From NCBI GenBank assembly GCA_965153455.1, contig OZ234500.1, forward strand, positions 248,001 through 312,000: a DNA stretch of 64,000 nt, written 5' to 3'. The notes beneath the pieces are model-generated. The model made no database searches and was not told where the DNA came from. It was given only the letters and a program-made list of their open reading frames with translations. This DNA comes from Sphagnum compactum. Lineage: Eukaryota; Bryophyta; Sphagnopsida; Sphagnales. The translations under genes were made by a program, and so were the position numbers. Shown here piece after piece: positions 20,560-30,587 of this stretch (the stretch's first letter is position 1; the number at the start of each line of letters is the position of its first letter).

Positions 20560-23500
20560 GTGTAAGCGTCATTGGAACATCACCAACAATTGTTGCAAAT
20601 TACAACCACTGGTTTGCCATTACATGCATTATGCCTTTGGCTTCAACAATTTCAATGGCACAAACTTGCTTCTAAACACATCGTCCCATTGAACACATTG
20701 TTTGAACATATCACATCAATGTTAATGCTCCCTACAATCATGCAAAACATGCCTAATTTGAGTTGGTTACCCCATATGCTTCGAGCATATTTCGACAAAA
20801 CCCAAGCGGTGATGGATCAAATGGCATATCGATTATGACAACTTGTAATCTCCGTGCAAAAGTCAAACATGGCCACAATGGCCACAATGGGCATAAGTCA
20901 AGTGTGAATGTAAGACACAACAAGCAAATACACCGCATTCATGACCAAACTAATGATTGCATTGGTACAGTTGAAGGACAACAACCTTTGAGATGAGCAA
21001 TAATCCATCGTCAATCTACTAGGTGATATGCACCCTAGGTTAGCATCGGAGTTGGATAAGCTCATCATTCATATTTTCAATTGACAAGGCAAAGACCTAG
21101 AAAATGAAGATTTCATTGTCATCCATTGAAGGTTGTTGTAAATCGTTTGACCACCAACCTCCACATTTATTAGGTTCAAGTTTCAAATTCATTGCCCCAT
21201 CTTGAGATTTTTGGTGGTGAATAGCTTGAAGCCAATGGAAAACCCCAAGGGTTTCAGCTTCCAACACATTCGAAATGTCACTCGCGTAATAACCATCTTG
21301 TTGTATTAGTGGTGGGTGACCATATTCATGCAACTTAGGTGTGAGTCATGGTAGCGCAACCATGAAGAGATTTCAATGGACAAAGAAAAGGAGTGGTTTG
21401 ATTTCGTTCATGACAATGTCGAAAACACATCGTTCATTTGATTGAAGGAAACCTAATGTCTTGCATGCATAGTGCTCAACAACCACCCGGACAATCCAAG
21501 GCTCGTTCATCTAAGGCCTCTTACATGCACTCTTGATGGCCAAGCCATCGACATCCACGTCTTTTGAAGCCTTGTGCAGAGCTTGATCAAGGAGGCCACC
21601 ACGATCATGAACAATGAAGTGCTACTCGGACTAGATATGTGATGGATCAAGAAGGTGACCTCCGAAAGCAAAATCTTTGACAAGCCTAATGTGGACAAGG
21701 ATGGATATTCTTTCTTGACGGAGGACCATAACGCATTCCATGGACATAGGGGGACCTTCGTATGCATTTGTTTGTTGATGACCAACGCACCCGTGTGCTT
21801 TTTGTGAAGGGCGTGGGGAGCGATGGGAAGCTAACATGGAACCACATTGCGTTGGCAAAGTGGGCACACACCACATATCACTTACACAAAATGTTATTCA
21901 TGTTGTTATAGTTCACCGCTAATGAATTGGCATGTCATGAAAAATACCAGAGCTATTTGATCCATAACACCAAGAATGGCAAACGAACTTTCTACTGGTC
22001 CGGAGGTCCAATAATGGCTTTCCAACGATATCACAAGGGTGCCAATGTTGATGCCCAATGAAACTCATACTTCAATTCTTGCCAAAAGAACTCAATATGT
22101 TTTTCATCCAGTACTTATTGTTGTTTTAATCGGTGCAATCTTTATTACCCACGAACATGGGTTTTCGATTGCCCTTGTCCAACACATGGATGACGCACTC
22201 CCAAGTTCCTAGTGGACCCACTTGAGGGTCCAAGTATGTGGCAATGCGGAAGGAGTTGGAACTTGGAGCACGCTCCCGACTTCTAGCACTAAAGGGGGGG
22301 TGAGAGGGGTGTGCTAGAAGTCCCGGGATAGACTAGGAAGAATTGACAAGCTTATTCACTCACACGGGCCTGCACACAACCCACACAAAGTGGTTAGTGC
22401 ATAGTTGGAGCACCTTTGGTGCTAGGACGAGCCACGGGCAACACGGACACACAAGACTCACCACGGCCCGGACTTGGGGGAAGCCACCACCTTCCCCCTT
22501 ATAGTATACTCTGCAGCTCTCCACGGAGGCTACATCCAAATGGCTATTTTTCCCGGGACTCCCGCGTGGGAGTCCCGAAATCGCGCCAAATGCGACTCCC
22601 GCGACTTTGGAGCCCCATAACTTTGCGAGCAGACCTCGGATCGCGATGCGGTCTGAAGCAAAGTTGTAGCTCTCGTCGAGAGCTTTCCAACGATATGTGG
22701 CACGTCCTCTGCAGCCTAGTATTTCGGGTCGATTCCCGACTTTTAGTGGTCGGGAGTCAAAACTGGCAGACTCCCGGGAATTCGACTCCCGATCCTTCTT
22801 TTGGCCATAACTTGTGTTTCAGATGTCCAAATGAGCTATGCGAGCCCATTTTAGATATCTACGCTTCAAGAGCTTTCCAATGATATAAAGAACGCCACAA
22901 GACATTGAGGTTTGACACCTGCAATTGCTCTCTGAAGTTTCGGGAGTCCACCGGGACTCCATCTCCCCAAAGTGGGAGTTGCCTTGGGAGTGTGAGTGTT
23001 CACTCCCTCACACTCCCTCACACTTTCTTACACTCCCGGGAGTGTGATGTGACTCCCGGGCTTTCTCTTGCCTTGGCTCCCGGGCTTCCTCTTGGTTTAA
23101 CTCCCGAGCAACCTCTTGGTTTAACTCCCGAGCAACCTCTTGGTTTAACTCCCGGGTTTCCTCTTGACCCGCAACCTTATAACCCCTTTGCCTTTGGTCC
23201 CGGGCCCAAAGCTAGGGTTGCGACAATGGATGTGTGGACCATCGAGGTGGACACACTCATGGATAGTGCCAACATGTCTCATTTAGTTTTAATTCCTTCC
23301 TTCAATGCACCAACCTTCGTTTTGGCATGGCAATTATTGACACATTGTTGTGTTCTTTGGTTGTGCGATCAAACAATAATATTGTAAAGACTTTCCCATA
23401 GATGAAATGGTCAGGCACATTAGCGGCTGCATGACATTAAGCTGGATGCGAAGGCGACCATAGGTACATGAACGGCAAAGAGATGTACACATATTGTGAG

Positions 23501-23640
23501 GTTGCGAAAGCATGGTGCCATCTTGTGGGCTTCAAAGACAATGACTATGGGAGAGCCAATGTCGACCTTTCTACCCTTACAAAGAACCTAGTTGTTGGCC
23601 AGGCACCAACATTCAAATACAACAACCTGAACATCCATGG
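20560..23640 (+). pseudogene. Fossil multidomain gene, copy 2 (divergent, LTR-split)
   Basis: This copy matches the middle module of copy 1 in order: KLASKHIVPLNT near 20662, LGDMHPRLASELDKL near 21025, FLVVNSLKP near 21210, TCTLDGQAIDI near 21533, LLGLDM and DGYSFLTEDHNAFH near 21620-21745, FYWSGGPIMAFQRYHKGAN near 21991, then after the LTR MDVWTIEVDTLMDSANMSHLV, DFPIDEM and YMNGKEMYTY. Copy 1 has the same positions with about half of the residues changed. It is richer in A+T and full of stops and shifts. The N-terminal fingers and the helicase end are not seen. It confirms Trp at the position where copy 1 has TAG (5781). Confidence 0.7.
22191..23225 (-). mobile_element. Long-form solo LTR (1035 bp) with ATGGA target duplication
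   Basis: It starts TGACGCACTCCC and ends GGTTGCGACA. The flanks are ATGGA at 22186-22190 and 23226-23230. The flanking protein sequence of fossil copy 2 continues across it in the same order as copy 1. A 24-bp repeat (CCTCTTGGTTTAACTCCCGA core) occurs three times at about 23088-23160 inside the LTR. Confidence 0.93.
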
Positions 23641-23691
23641 TTAAATGGGGTATTAAATATAGGTAGTACATACCTTCCTAATTACCTACTA

Positions 23692-24135
23692 TGTCACAAC
23701 CCCACTTTGAGGGAAGTGTGAGGTCGCCACTCACACTCCCGAAAATGGGACTTGGGAGTCCTTCAGGACTCTCAAAAACTCAGAACGCAATTGCAGGGGT
23801 CAAAACACATTGCCTTGAGCCATTCTTAATATCTTGAAAAGGTCTTGAGGTGTAGATGTCTAAAATGGCCTCGCATGAGCCATTTGGACATTTTCAGCAC
23901 AAGTTATGGTTGAAGGAAGGGCCGGGGGTCAAATTGGCAGTTTGACTCTCGACCACTAAAAGTCAGGAATCGACCCAAACCTGGTGTCTGCAGGTGGAGT
24001 GCGACACACCGTTGGAAAGCTCTTGAAGAGAGCTACAACTTTATTTCAGACCTCGTTCTGATTAGAGGTTAGGGCGAGACGTTATGAACATTTGAAGTCC
24101 CGGGAGTCGAAACTGGGACAATTTCGGGACTCCAC
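23692..24135 (+). mobile_element. Truncated LTR of the same family, opposite orientation
   Basis: It starts TGTCACAACCCC (sense start of the LTR) and follows the family blocks through TCGACCACTAAAAGTC until it is cut at 24135 by the chromovirus LTR. It is therefore older than that insertion. Fossil copy 2 ends just before it. Confidence 0.85.
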
Positions 24136-24955
24136 TGACGCGATCCTAAGTCCCGGGGTGAAACCCACTTGAGGGTTTCACAAAGTCAAGTTGCGGAAAG
24201 TTGAAACTTAGGGGCACGCTCCCGGCTTCCAGCTCTAAAAAGGGGTAGAGGGTCGAGTTGGGAGCCCAGGGATTAGATTAGGAAGAAGGACTAGCTTAGC
24301 TTGTGTGAATCTGCATCCAAAAACCAACCACACGAGGTTAGTTTAGCATTCGGGACACCCTTGGGTGTTGGGACAAGCCACGGGCACTTGGACACACAAG
24401 ACTCACCACGGCTCGAACTCGGGGGAAGCCACCACCTTCCCCCATATAGTATTCTCTGCAGCTCGCCGCCGAGGCTACATCCAAATGGCACATTTTGTTG
24501 GGACTCCCGAAATGGAGTCCCGAAACTGTCCTGGCTGGACTCTCGGAACTTTGAACGGCCATAACTCCCGACTTCAGAGTCGGATCGCAACGAGGTCTAA
24601 ACCAAAGTTGTAGCCTTCGTCAAGATCTTTCCAACGCCATGTCGCACTCCCTCAGGAAACGTCAGAAAAGGGTCGATTCCCGACTTTTAATGGTCGGGAG
24701 TCAAACTGCCAGTTTGACTCCCGGCCCTTCTTTTGCCCATAACTTGGGCTGCAGATGTCCGAATGGCCAATGCGAGGCCATTTTAGATATCTACGTTTCA
24801 AGACCTTTCCAATGATATCAAGGACATCTCAATGCAAGATGTTTTGGGCCTTGTTGTCGAGCTCTGAACATTCGGGAGTCCCGGAGGACTCCAATCTCCA
24901 ACTTTTCCAAGTGTTGGGCTTCACCCCCACACTTGGCCAAAGTGGGGTTGCGACA
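24136..24955 (-). repeat. 3-prime LTR of the chromovirus (820 bp)
   Basis: It has the same length and termini as the solo LTRs at 6326, 7679 and 10200 (plus strand TGACGCG to TTGCGACA). It borders the polypurine tract at 24956. Confidence 0.95.
24443..24449 (-). promoter_or_regulatory. LTR TATA-like motif
   Basis: On the sense strand CTATATG sits in a conserved block just after CTGCAGAGAATA. Sister LTRs have CTATAAG at the same place, a better TATA box. It is the likely core promoter for the element RNA; this is inferred from position and motif only. Confidence 0.45.
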
Positions 24956-24966
24956 CTCTCCCCCAC
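24956..24966 (-). other. Polypurine tract next to the 3-prime LTR
   Basis: On the minus strand GTGGGGGAGAG directly precedes TGTCGCAACCCC. A purine run at this place primes plus-strand DNA synthesis in LTR elements. Confidence 0.85.
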
Positions 24967-25741
24967 TAGAAGAAAGACGTCAATGTCCTCATTGACACTT
25001 AGAATTTTCCTTCATATAATTGCAATTGCTTTCTTTTGGATCCTTGGCCTTTTGCCGACTCTTTGCGGCTTGGACCTTGTCTCAAGCTAACTTAGGCGTC
25101 CCCAAGATTCGAACACTTTCTTGACAAGTCCAAGAGGGTCTTGTGGAAAACCCTCTTCCCTTGCTTCGTCAAAAGACTAAACTAGCCTAATTGATGAAGC
25201 CCTCATTTGAGAGGAACTTTTTCCATTTCTTCCCCTCATGAGGACTTAAGTCAAGTCTACTCTTGACCTAAGCTATTTGACATGACTCTTTTTCCTATCT
25301 CACGCCTTGGTCACAACAACCAAGCCTTAACTAAAAGGTTTGCTTATCAAGGTACGAGAAGCAACACTTGGGTTTGCTAAACCCAAGTCCCAAACTACAC
25401 TTAAAGTATGCGAGCAGGGTCATGACTTCCCGCGTTGGCCACACTACCAACCAACCCTCTGGGATGCACTTGAGGCATGTGCATGTCCCCGCAAGCTCAC
25501 CTTGCTTGCCTCCTCTCTTGGGGCCAAGTTTCCTCAACCCCGAAATGGAGTCCGATTTTGATTTGGCCTATGCAAGAAAGTTCCAGTTGTCCCATGCCAC
25601 TTCTCAACCCTATTTGCCTTATACAAATTTCTCATGATACAATCTTTTAGAAGTTTGAAAGCCCTTTTTATTTCACGTGCAACTTGATGTGGTACATTTT
25701 ATATGAAACTCCGCCCCACTAAAAGAAAGGTGATGTCCTCA
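24967..25741 (-). other. 3-prime noncoding region of the chromovirus
   Basis: This lies between the polypurine tract and the end of the chromodomain frame. Short open frames occur on both strands but none is supported. Confidence 0.6.
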
Positions 25742-26605
25742 TCACGCTCTACGTCTTCTTTTTGTCGATCTAGTGTGGAATTCTTTTATGGCTTCTTGGG
25801 CATGTTCCATGTCGGATTCATTCACCTAAGATGCCTCTATTGCATGGTAGCCTTTCCACTTAACTAAGTATTCCCGCTCTCGCCCTCTAAGTTGCCTTGA
25901 TTTGAGCACGACCTCTATCTCAAACTCTGGTTCATTATGAACCAAGTCCAGTGGAGGCCTTGAGTGATGCTCTCTATTAGGCCTTGAGGCGTCGCGGGAG
26001 ACCGGCTTCAAAAGGGAAACATGAAATGTGGGATGAACTCTAAGATTTTCCGGTAATTCTAACTTATAAGTGTCGGAAAGTTTCTTTTCCAACACTTTGA
26101 ATGGATTCGCATATGGGCCTATAAACTTATGACTTAACCCTTCTTGAAACTTCACCTCTCGTCGGGACTTGTCTGCAAAATCCTTGTACCTTTTGTGCGC
26201 CTTTTCCAAGTTGGCTTTTGCCAACTCCCACAAGCGCTTCCTTTCTTCATCAAGTTGTGTGACCATTGGCACTTCCTCACTTGCATCAATCGAAGGTTGT
26301 CCTTGTGCTGCCCAAGTCATGGGCACAATTGGTGACTTGCCCGTCACCATTTGGAATGGGGTGGACCCAGTTGCGGAGTGTACCGAGTTGTTGTAACAAA
26401 ACTCGGCTAACTCCAAATGGTCCACCCAATCTTGTTGATCCGCCGCCACATAATTCCTTAGGAATTGTTGGATCACCAAGTTCACCCTCTCGGTTTGTCC
26501 ATCGGTTTGGGGACGGAATGAAGTGCTCATCTTGAGTTCCGACCCCATTCGCTTCCATAATGCCTTCCAAAACTTACTTGTGAACTTTGGGTCTCGATCC
26601 GACAC
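25742..26605 (-). pseudogene. Integrase C-terminal half and chromodomain
   Basis: The frame carries SDRDPKFTS (second catalytic Asp), FRPQTDGQTERVN (catalytic Glu), the HPTFHVSLLKP segment and then a chromodomain ending REYLVKWKGY. Within the chromodomain a TAG replaces the TGG expected after EAS; beyond it the frame continues VNESDMEHAQEA and ends in the basic RSTKRRRRA at 25742. The chromodomain would recognise a histone mark and steer integration. The stop removes only its last part. A frameshift near 26648 separates this half from the first catalytic Asp. Confidence 0.9.
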
Positions 26606-28521
26606 TATGTCTTTTGGAAGGCCATGATGCTTGAAAATGTGGGAGAGAACAACCTCCCCGTCTCTTGAGCCGTGGCTTCATCCTTGGTGGGAATGAAGTG
26701 TGCCATTTTGCTAAATCGATCCACCACAACCATGATGGCATCGAACCCCTTAGAAGGGGGCAAACTTACCATAAAGTCCATTGACACATTTTCCCACGGC
26801 CCTTCGGGAATTGGCAAAGGTTGCAACAAACCCGCTTGCTTCTTGTTGAGGGTCCGGTTTTGTTGACAAGTTAAACAAGTCTTCACATACTCCTCCGCAT
26901 CATCCTTCAAGTTGGGCCAATAGTAGGACTTCTTTAGGAATGTTGTGGTGCGCTTTGCACCACCATGGCCCGCAAGCGGCCCATCGTGACATTCCTTCAA
27001 AAGTGTGTCTCGCATCTTCCCTTCCGGCACATAGAGTCGATTTTGCTTGTACCACAATAATCCATTTCTCAAATGGAAGTGGGACTTGGCTCCATTTTGG
27101 ATGTTTTGCCTTACCTCCTTGGCAAACGCATCCCGGCGGCTTGCTAGTCTAACTTCCTTTTGAAGTTCCGACTCTCCCACATACACCACTCTAAGTTGGT
27201 GTTTCTGGCTCAAGGCATCGGGGACTATGTTCTCCTTTCTCGGCTTGTGCCGGATGTCCACATTGAACAAAGCCAATGTGTCTTGCCACCTTACTTGCTT
27301 CGATGACAACTTGGGTTGAGTGGAGAAGTATTTCAAGGTCACATTGTCGGTCCAAACTACCACATCCTTGGAGCCTATGTAGTGGCCCCAAGTCTTGGGG
27401 CAATGTATGACCGCCCACATTTCCTTCTCGTGTGTTGACCACCTTCTCTCCGTCTCACTCAACTTCTTGCTTTCAAAGGCCATCGGTCTTCCATTTTGCA
27501 CTATGACACCCCCAATTGCAAAGTTGGAGGCGTCGGAATGGATTTCAAAGTCCTTGTCGAAGTCGGGCAACTTCAACACCGGCGCCTTCACCAAAATGCC
27601 CTTCAATGTTTTAAAGGCTTCGTCGCATGCTTCATCCCAATCATAGGTGACGGCGGACTTCTTCAAGAGGTTTGTCAAAGGGGCCGCTATTCTCGCAAAG
27701 TTCTTTATGAACTTGCGATAATAGGAGGCCAATCCTAAAAAGGATCTCAAGGCGGGAACCGACTTGTGCGGCTCCCAATCCAAAATTGCCTTGACCTTGT
27801 GATCATCCATCATCAAACGTTCTTGAGTTATCCTATGCCCAAGGAAATCCACTTCCGTCACCCCAAATTCGCACTTCTCGAGCTTGGCATACAACTTGTT
27901 TTCCCTTAGCCTTTGGAACACCTTGCGAAGGTGCTCCGCATGCTCTTCCATGGAGCTACTATAAATCAAAATGTCGTCTATGTAGACGACCACAAAATCG
28001 TCAAGCCATTCGCGAAAAATGTCATTCATGAAGGTGCAAAATGTGGCGGGTGCATTGGTGAGCCCAAAGGGCATCACCAAGAACTCATATGAACCATACC
28101 TTGTGCGACAAGCGGTTTTTTCTTTGTCCCCTTCCGCGATCCTTATTTGGTAATACCCCGAACGTAGATCAATTCTACTAAAAACTTTGGCTCCCGAGAG
28201 ACGATCAAATAGATCATCGATGCGAGGTAAAGGATACCGATTTTTCACCGTTGCCTTGTTGAGTGCTCTATAATCAACACACATCCTCAAAGTCCCATCC
28301 TTCTTGTGAACAAAAAAGACGGGTGCCCCATATGGTGACTTGCTTGGTTTGATGTAACCTTTCGCGAGGAGTTCCTCAAGTTGAACCTTGAGTTCCTTCA
28401 ACTCCTCGTGGCTCATTCTAGATGGGGCCTTGGCGGGCGGTTCCACTCCCGGCATCACTTCAATTGCATGATCAACTCGTCTTTTCGGGGGCAAGTCTTC
28501 GGGCAACTCTTCGGGCATCAC
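26605..28521 (-). pseudogene. Reverse transcriptase, RNase H and integrase N-terminal half
   Basis: This 638-codon frame holds RT motifs [25 protein letters not shown] (Asp118) and [11 protein letters not shown] (Asp182 and Asp183), then RNase H with [12 protein letters not shown] and VVWTDN. The HHCC zinc-binding part of integrase follows ([10 protein letters not shown] to CLTCQQNR), then MDFMVSLP with the first catalytic Asp. RT and RNase H look intact. The frame leaves the true integrase frame near 26648, where one base has been gained or lost. In the intact element this would be the central part of one polyprotein. Confidence 0.95.
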
Positions 28522-28542
28522 ATCCGGGAACTCTTGTAAGTC

Positions 28543-29261
28543 TTACTTTATGCACTTGGCGGAAGTCACCAACTTGGTGGCTTCCTTGGGCTCATATTCA
28601 TCCAACACCCGCATGACACACATCATGCCAAAACCTCCCACGCATTCTCTTTCCCAAGCTTTTCCTAACATAAAGTGGATGGTTGGACCACCCACACAAG
28701 GCAACTCATGTGCCTTGACTCGCACAATCCCACTTTTAGATGGGATTCTAACCAACCTATTGTGCCCTTCAATGAGCACATTGTTTTGGGTGATGAACTC
28801 CATTCCAAGAACGCAATCCATTCCACCCAAGGTGGAAACCAACAAGTCCACCTTTCCTCTCTAATTTCCCAATTGGAGAGGCACTCCCTTTGCTTGTAGT
28901 GTAGTTGGATGGGGAACCTCATCCACGAAATGCACCTCAATGGGTGCCTTGAGCTCCTCCAAGTGGAGCTCCATCCTTTCGGCGCTCTCCCGAGTTATGA
29001 AGTTGTGAGAAGCCCCTGTGTCCAAAAGACATAGATTTCCCGCTTAGCAATCTTCCCCTTCAAGAATATAAGTCGATTGCATTCCGGTTGGGCTAAAGTG
29101 GCATTGAGAGCAAGTACCTTAGAGCTCCCAACCCCCGTCTTGGACTTGGGACAATCTTTGGAGTAATGCCCCACCTCGTTGCAATTGAAACATGCACCCT
29201 TGGGCTTTGCTCCAAAGTCTCCCTTGGTTTGGCTCCCTTTTAAAAGAGCCCCTTTCTTCAC
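28543..29261 (-). pseudogene. gag zinc knuckle and protease, frameshifted
   Basis: The piece 28995-29261 has the CCHC knuckle CFNCNEVGHYSKDC that binds element RNA. The protease active site LLDTGASHNF appears only if one base is restored near 29024; as it stands the frame reads into VFWTQG. The piece 28543-28851 continues the protease with GMDCVLGMEFI. A TAG near 28863 and a TAA near 28541 separate the pieces from each other and from reverse transcriptase. Confidence 0.85.
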
Positions 29262-30175
29262 AAAACTACCTTTGGTTTGAACCCTGAGCCTTGGAATTGT
29301 TTGGGCTTTTCCTTGGTTGGGCTACCTTGCCCCCGATTCCATTCCCCCTCATGCCTTGGCTTTTTGTGAAGGAACTTGTTGTCCTTCTTGAACCCGGATT
29401 TGTCACTCTGCCCCACATCCGAGAAGTTCTCCACTTTCGTGATGGCTTCGGATAATGAGGCGGGCCAACTCTCCTCAAGGTTTCGCTTGGCCCAAGTTGG
29501 AAGCCCCATCACGAATTGGCACACACGATCCAACTCGTGCATGTGTCGGATCTCAAGCATGAGCTCGGAATAGGCCCTCACATATTGCCTCAAATTTTTA
29601 TTTGTGGCATTCACAAGGTCACAGAGTTTGCACCTTGAGATGTAGTCGGAATTTCTCGGAATGAACTCCGCCTCAATGCGATCCTTGAAAAACTCCCACG
29701 TATAACCATGGTTCTTCCCCTCCTCTTGTCTCACCGTCCGCCACCATGTGGCGGCATAGCCTTTCAAGTAGGATTGGGCAAGCTCCACGGCGGAATTCCG
29801 TCCAACCTTGGTGGCATGGATATAATCGTCCATCTCCGCAAGCCAAGCATCCACAACCTTCCGGTCTCGGGCACCATCAAAATTCCCAGGCTTGGCCGGT
29901 TGAAACCTTTCACCTTTGGAGGTCCCCGTTTTGAGGGCGGCCACCAACTCACCAAAGTCGGGCCTATTCATTTTGAGGAGGACTTCAAGTTGCTCCGGGG
30001 TGAATAGAACCGAGCTCCGTTGTTCTTCCTGACTTTCGGGTTCAACCTCGGGCTCATCTTGGTCCTCCCGAAAATTTGGTTCCTCCCCAATTGATTCCGG
30101 CGGGGCTACTAGGTCTTCGACGGGCTCTTCGGACCTAGGCTCTGGAGCTAGCTTCCGGTTCTTCTTGGGTGCCAT
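29258..30175 (-). pseudogene. Chromovirus gag
   Basis: The 305-codon frame begins MAPKKNRKLAPEPRSEE, continues with an acidic segment and then the retrotransposon gag domain (DAWLAEMDDYIHATKVG, GYAATWWR, FIPRNSDYISRCKL, RQYVRAYSEL). It ends just before the zinc knuckle because of a frameshift near 29265. Gag forms the particle that packages the RNA. The start codon lies 35-50 bp downstream of the primer-binding site, as expected. Confidence 0.93.
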
Positions 30176-30209
30176 CCAAAACTCCCAAGAAGTAGTCGAA
30201 CTTCACCTT

Positions 30210-30223
30210 GAGCTCTGATACCA
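30210..30223 (-). other. Primer-binding site for initiator tRNA-Met
   Basis: On the minus strand TGGTATCAGAGCTC lies two bases inside the LTR end. TGGTATCAGAGC is the standard plant site complementary to the 3-prime end of tRNA-iMet. Confidence 0.95.
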
Positions 30224-30225
30224 TG

Positions 30226-30587
30226 TGACGTGCTCCTAAGTCCCTTGTTGAACCCACTTAAGGGTTCAACTATGTAGAGTTGCGGAAAGTTGGGACTTGG
30301 GGGCCGCTCTCGACTTCCAACACTAGAAAGGGGTAGAGGGGCATGCTAGAAGTCCCGGGATTAGACTAGGAAGAGGACAAATGTTTCACCTACTCAAATC
30401 TGCATCAAAAACCAACCCAAGTAGGTTAGAACTCATTCTGCACCCTTTTGGTGTTGGGACAAGTCACGGGCTAACTCGGACTCACTTGACTCACCACGGC
30501 CCGGACTCGGGGGAAGCCACCACCTTCCCCCATATAGTATTCTCTGTGTCTCACCGCGGAGACTACATCCGAATGGCTCTTTTTCCC
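30226..30587 (-). repeat. Truncated 5-prime LTR of the chromovirus
   Basis: It aligns with the outer 360 bp of the 820-bp LTRs and stops abruptly after CTTTTTCCC, where duplicated unit C begins (TAGTGTATTCAAAG). It resembles the solo LTR at 7679 more than the element's own 3-prime LTR, so the element may be a recombinant or its LTRs old. Confidence 0.9.

Larger units (their letters stand above)
24136..30587 (-). mobile_element. Ty3/gypsy chromovirus, defective
   Basis: Read on the minus strand the element has a 5-prime LTR (30226-30587, truncated), a primer-binding site, gag with a CCHC knuckle, protease, reverse transcriptase, RNase H, integrase and a chromodomain, then a polypurine tract and a 3-prime LTR (24136-24955). 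The order protease-RT-RNase H-integrase defines Ty3/gypsy, and the terminal chromodomain places it among chromoviruses, which are thought to integrate toward modified chromatin. At least three frameshifts and three internal stops break gag-pol. The outer end of the 5-prime LTR is missing where duplicated unit C begins, so its target duplication cannot be checked. Confidence 0.95.
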
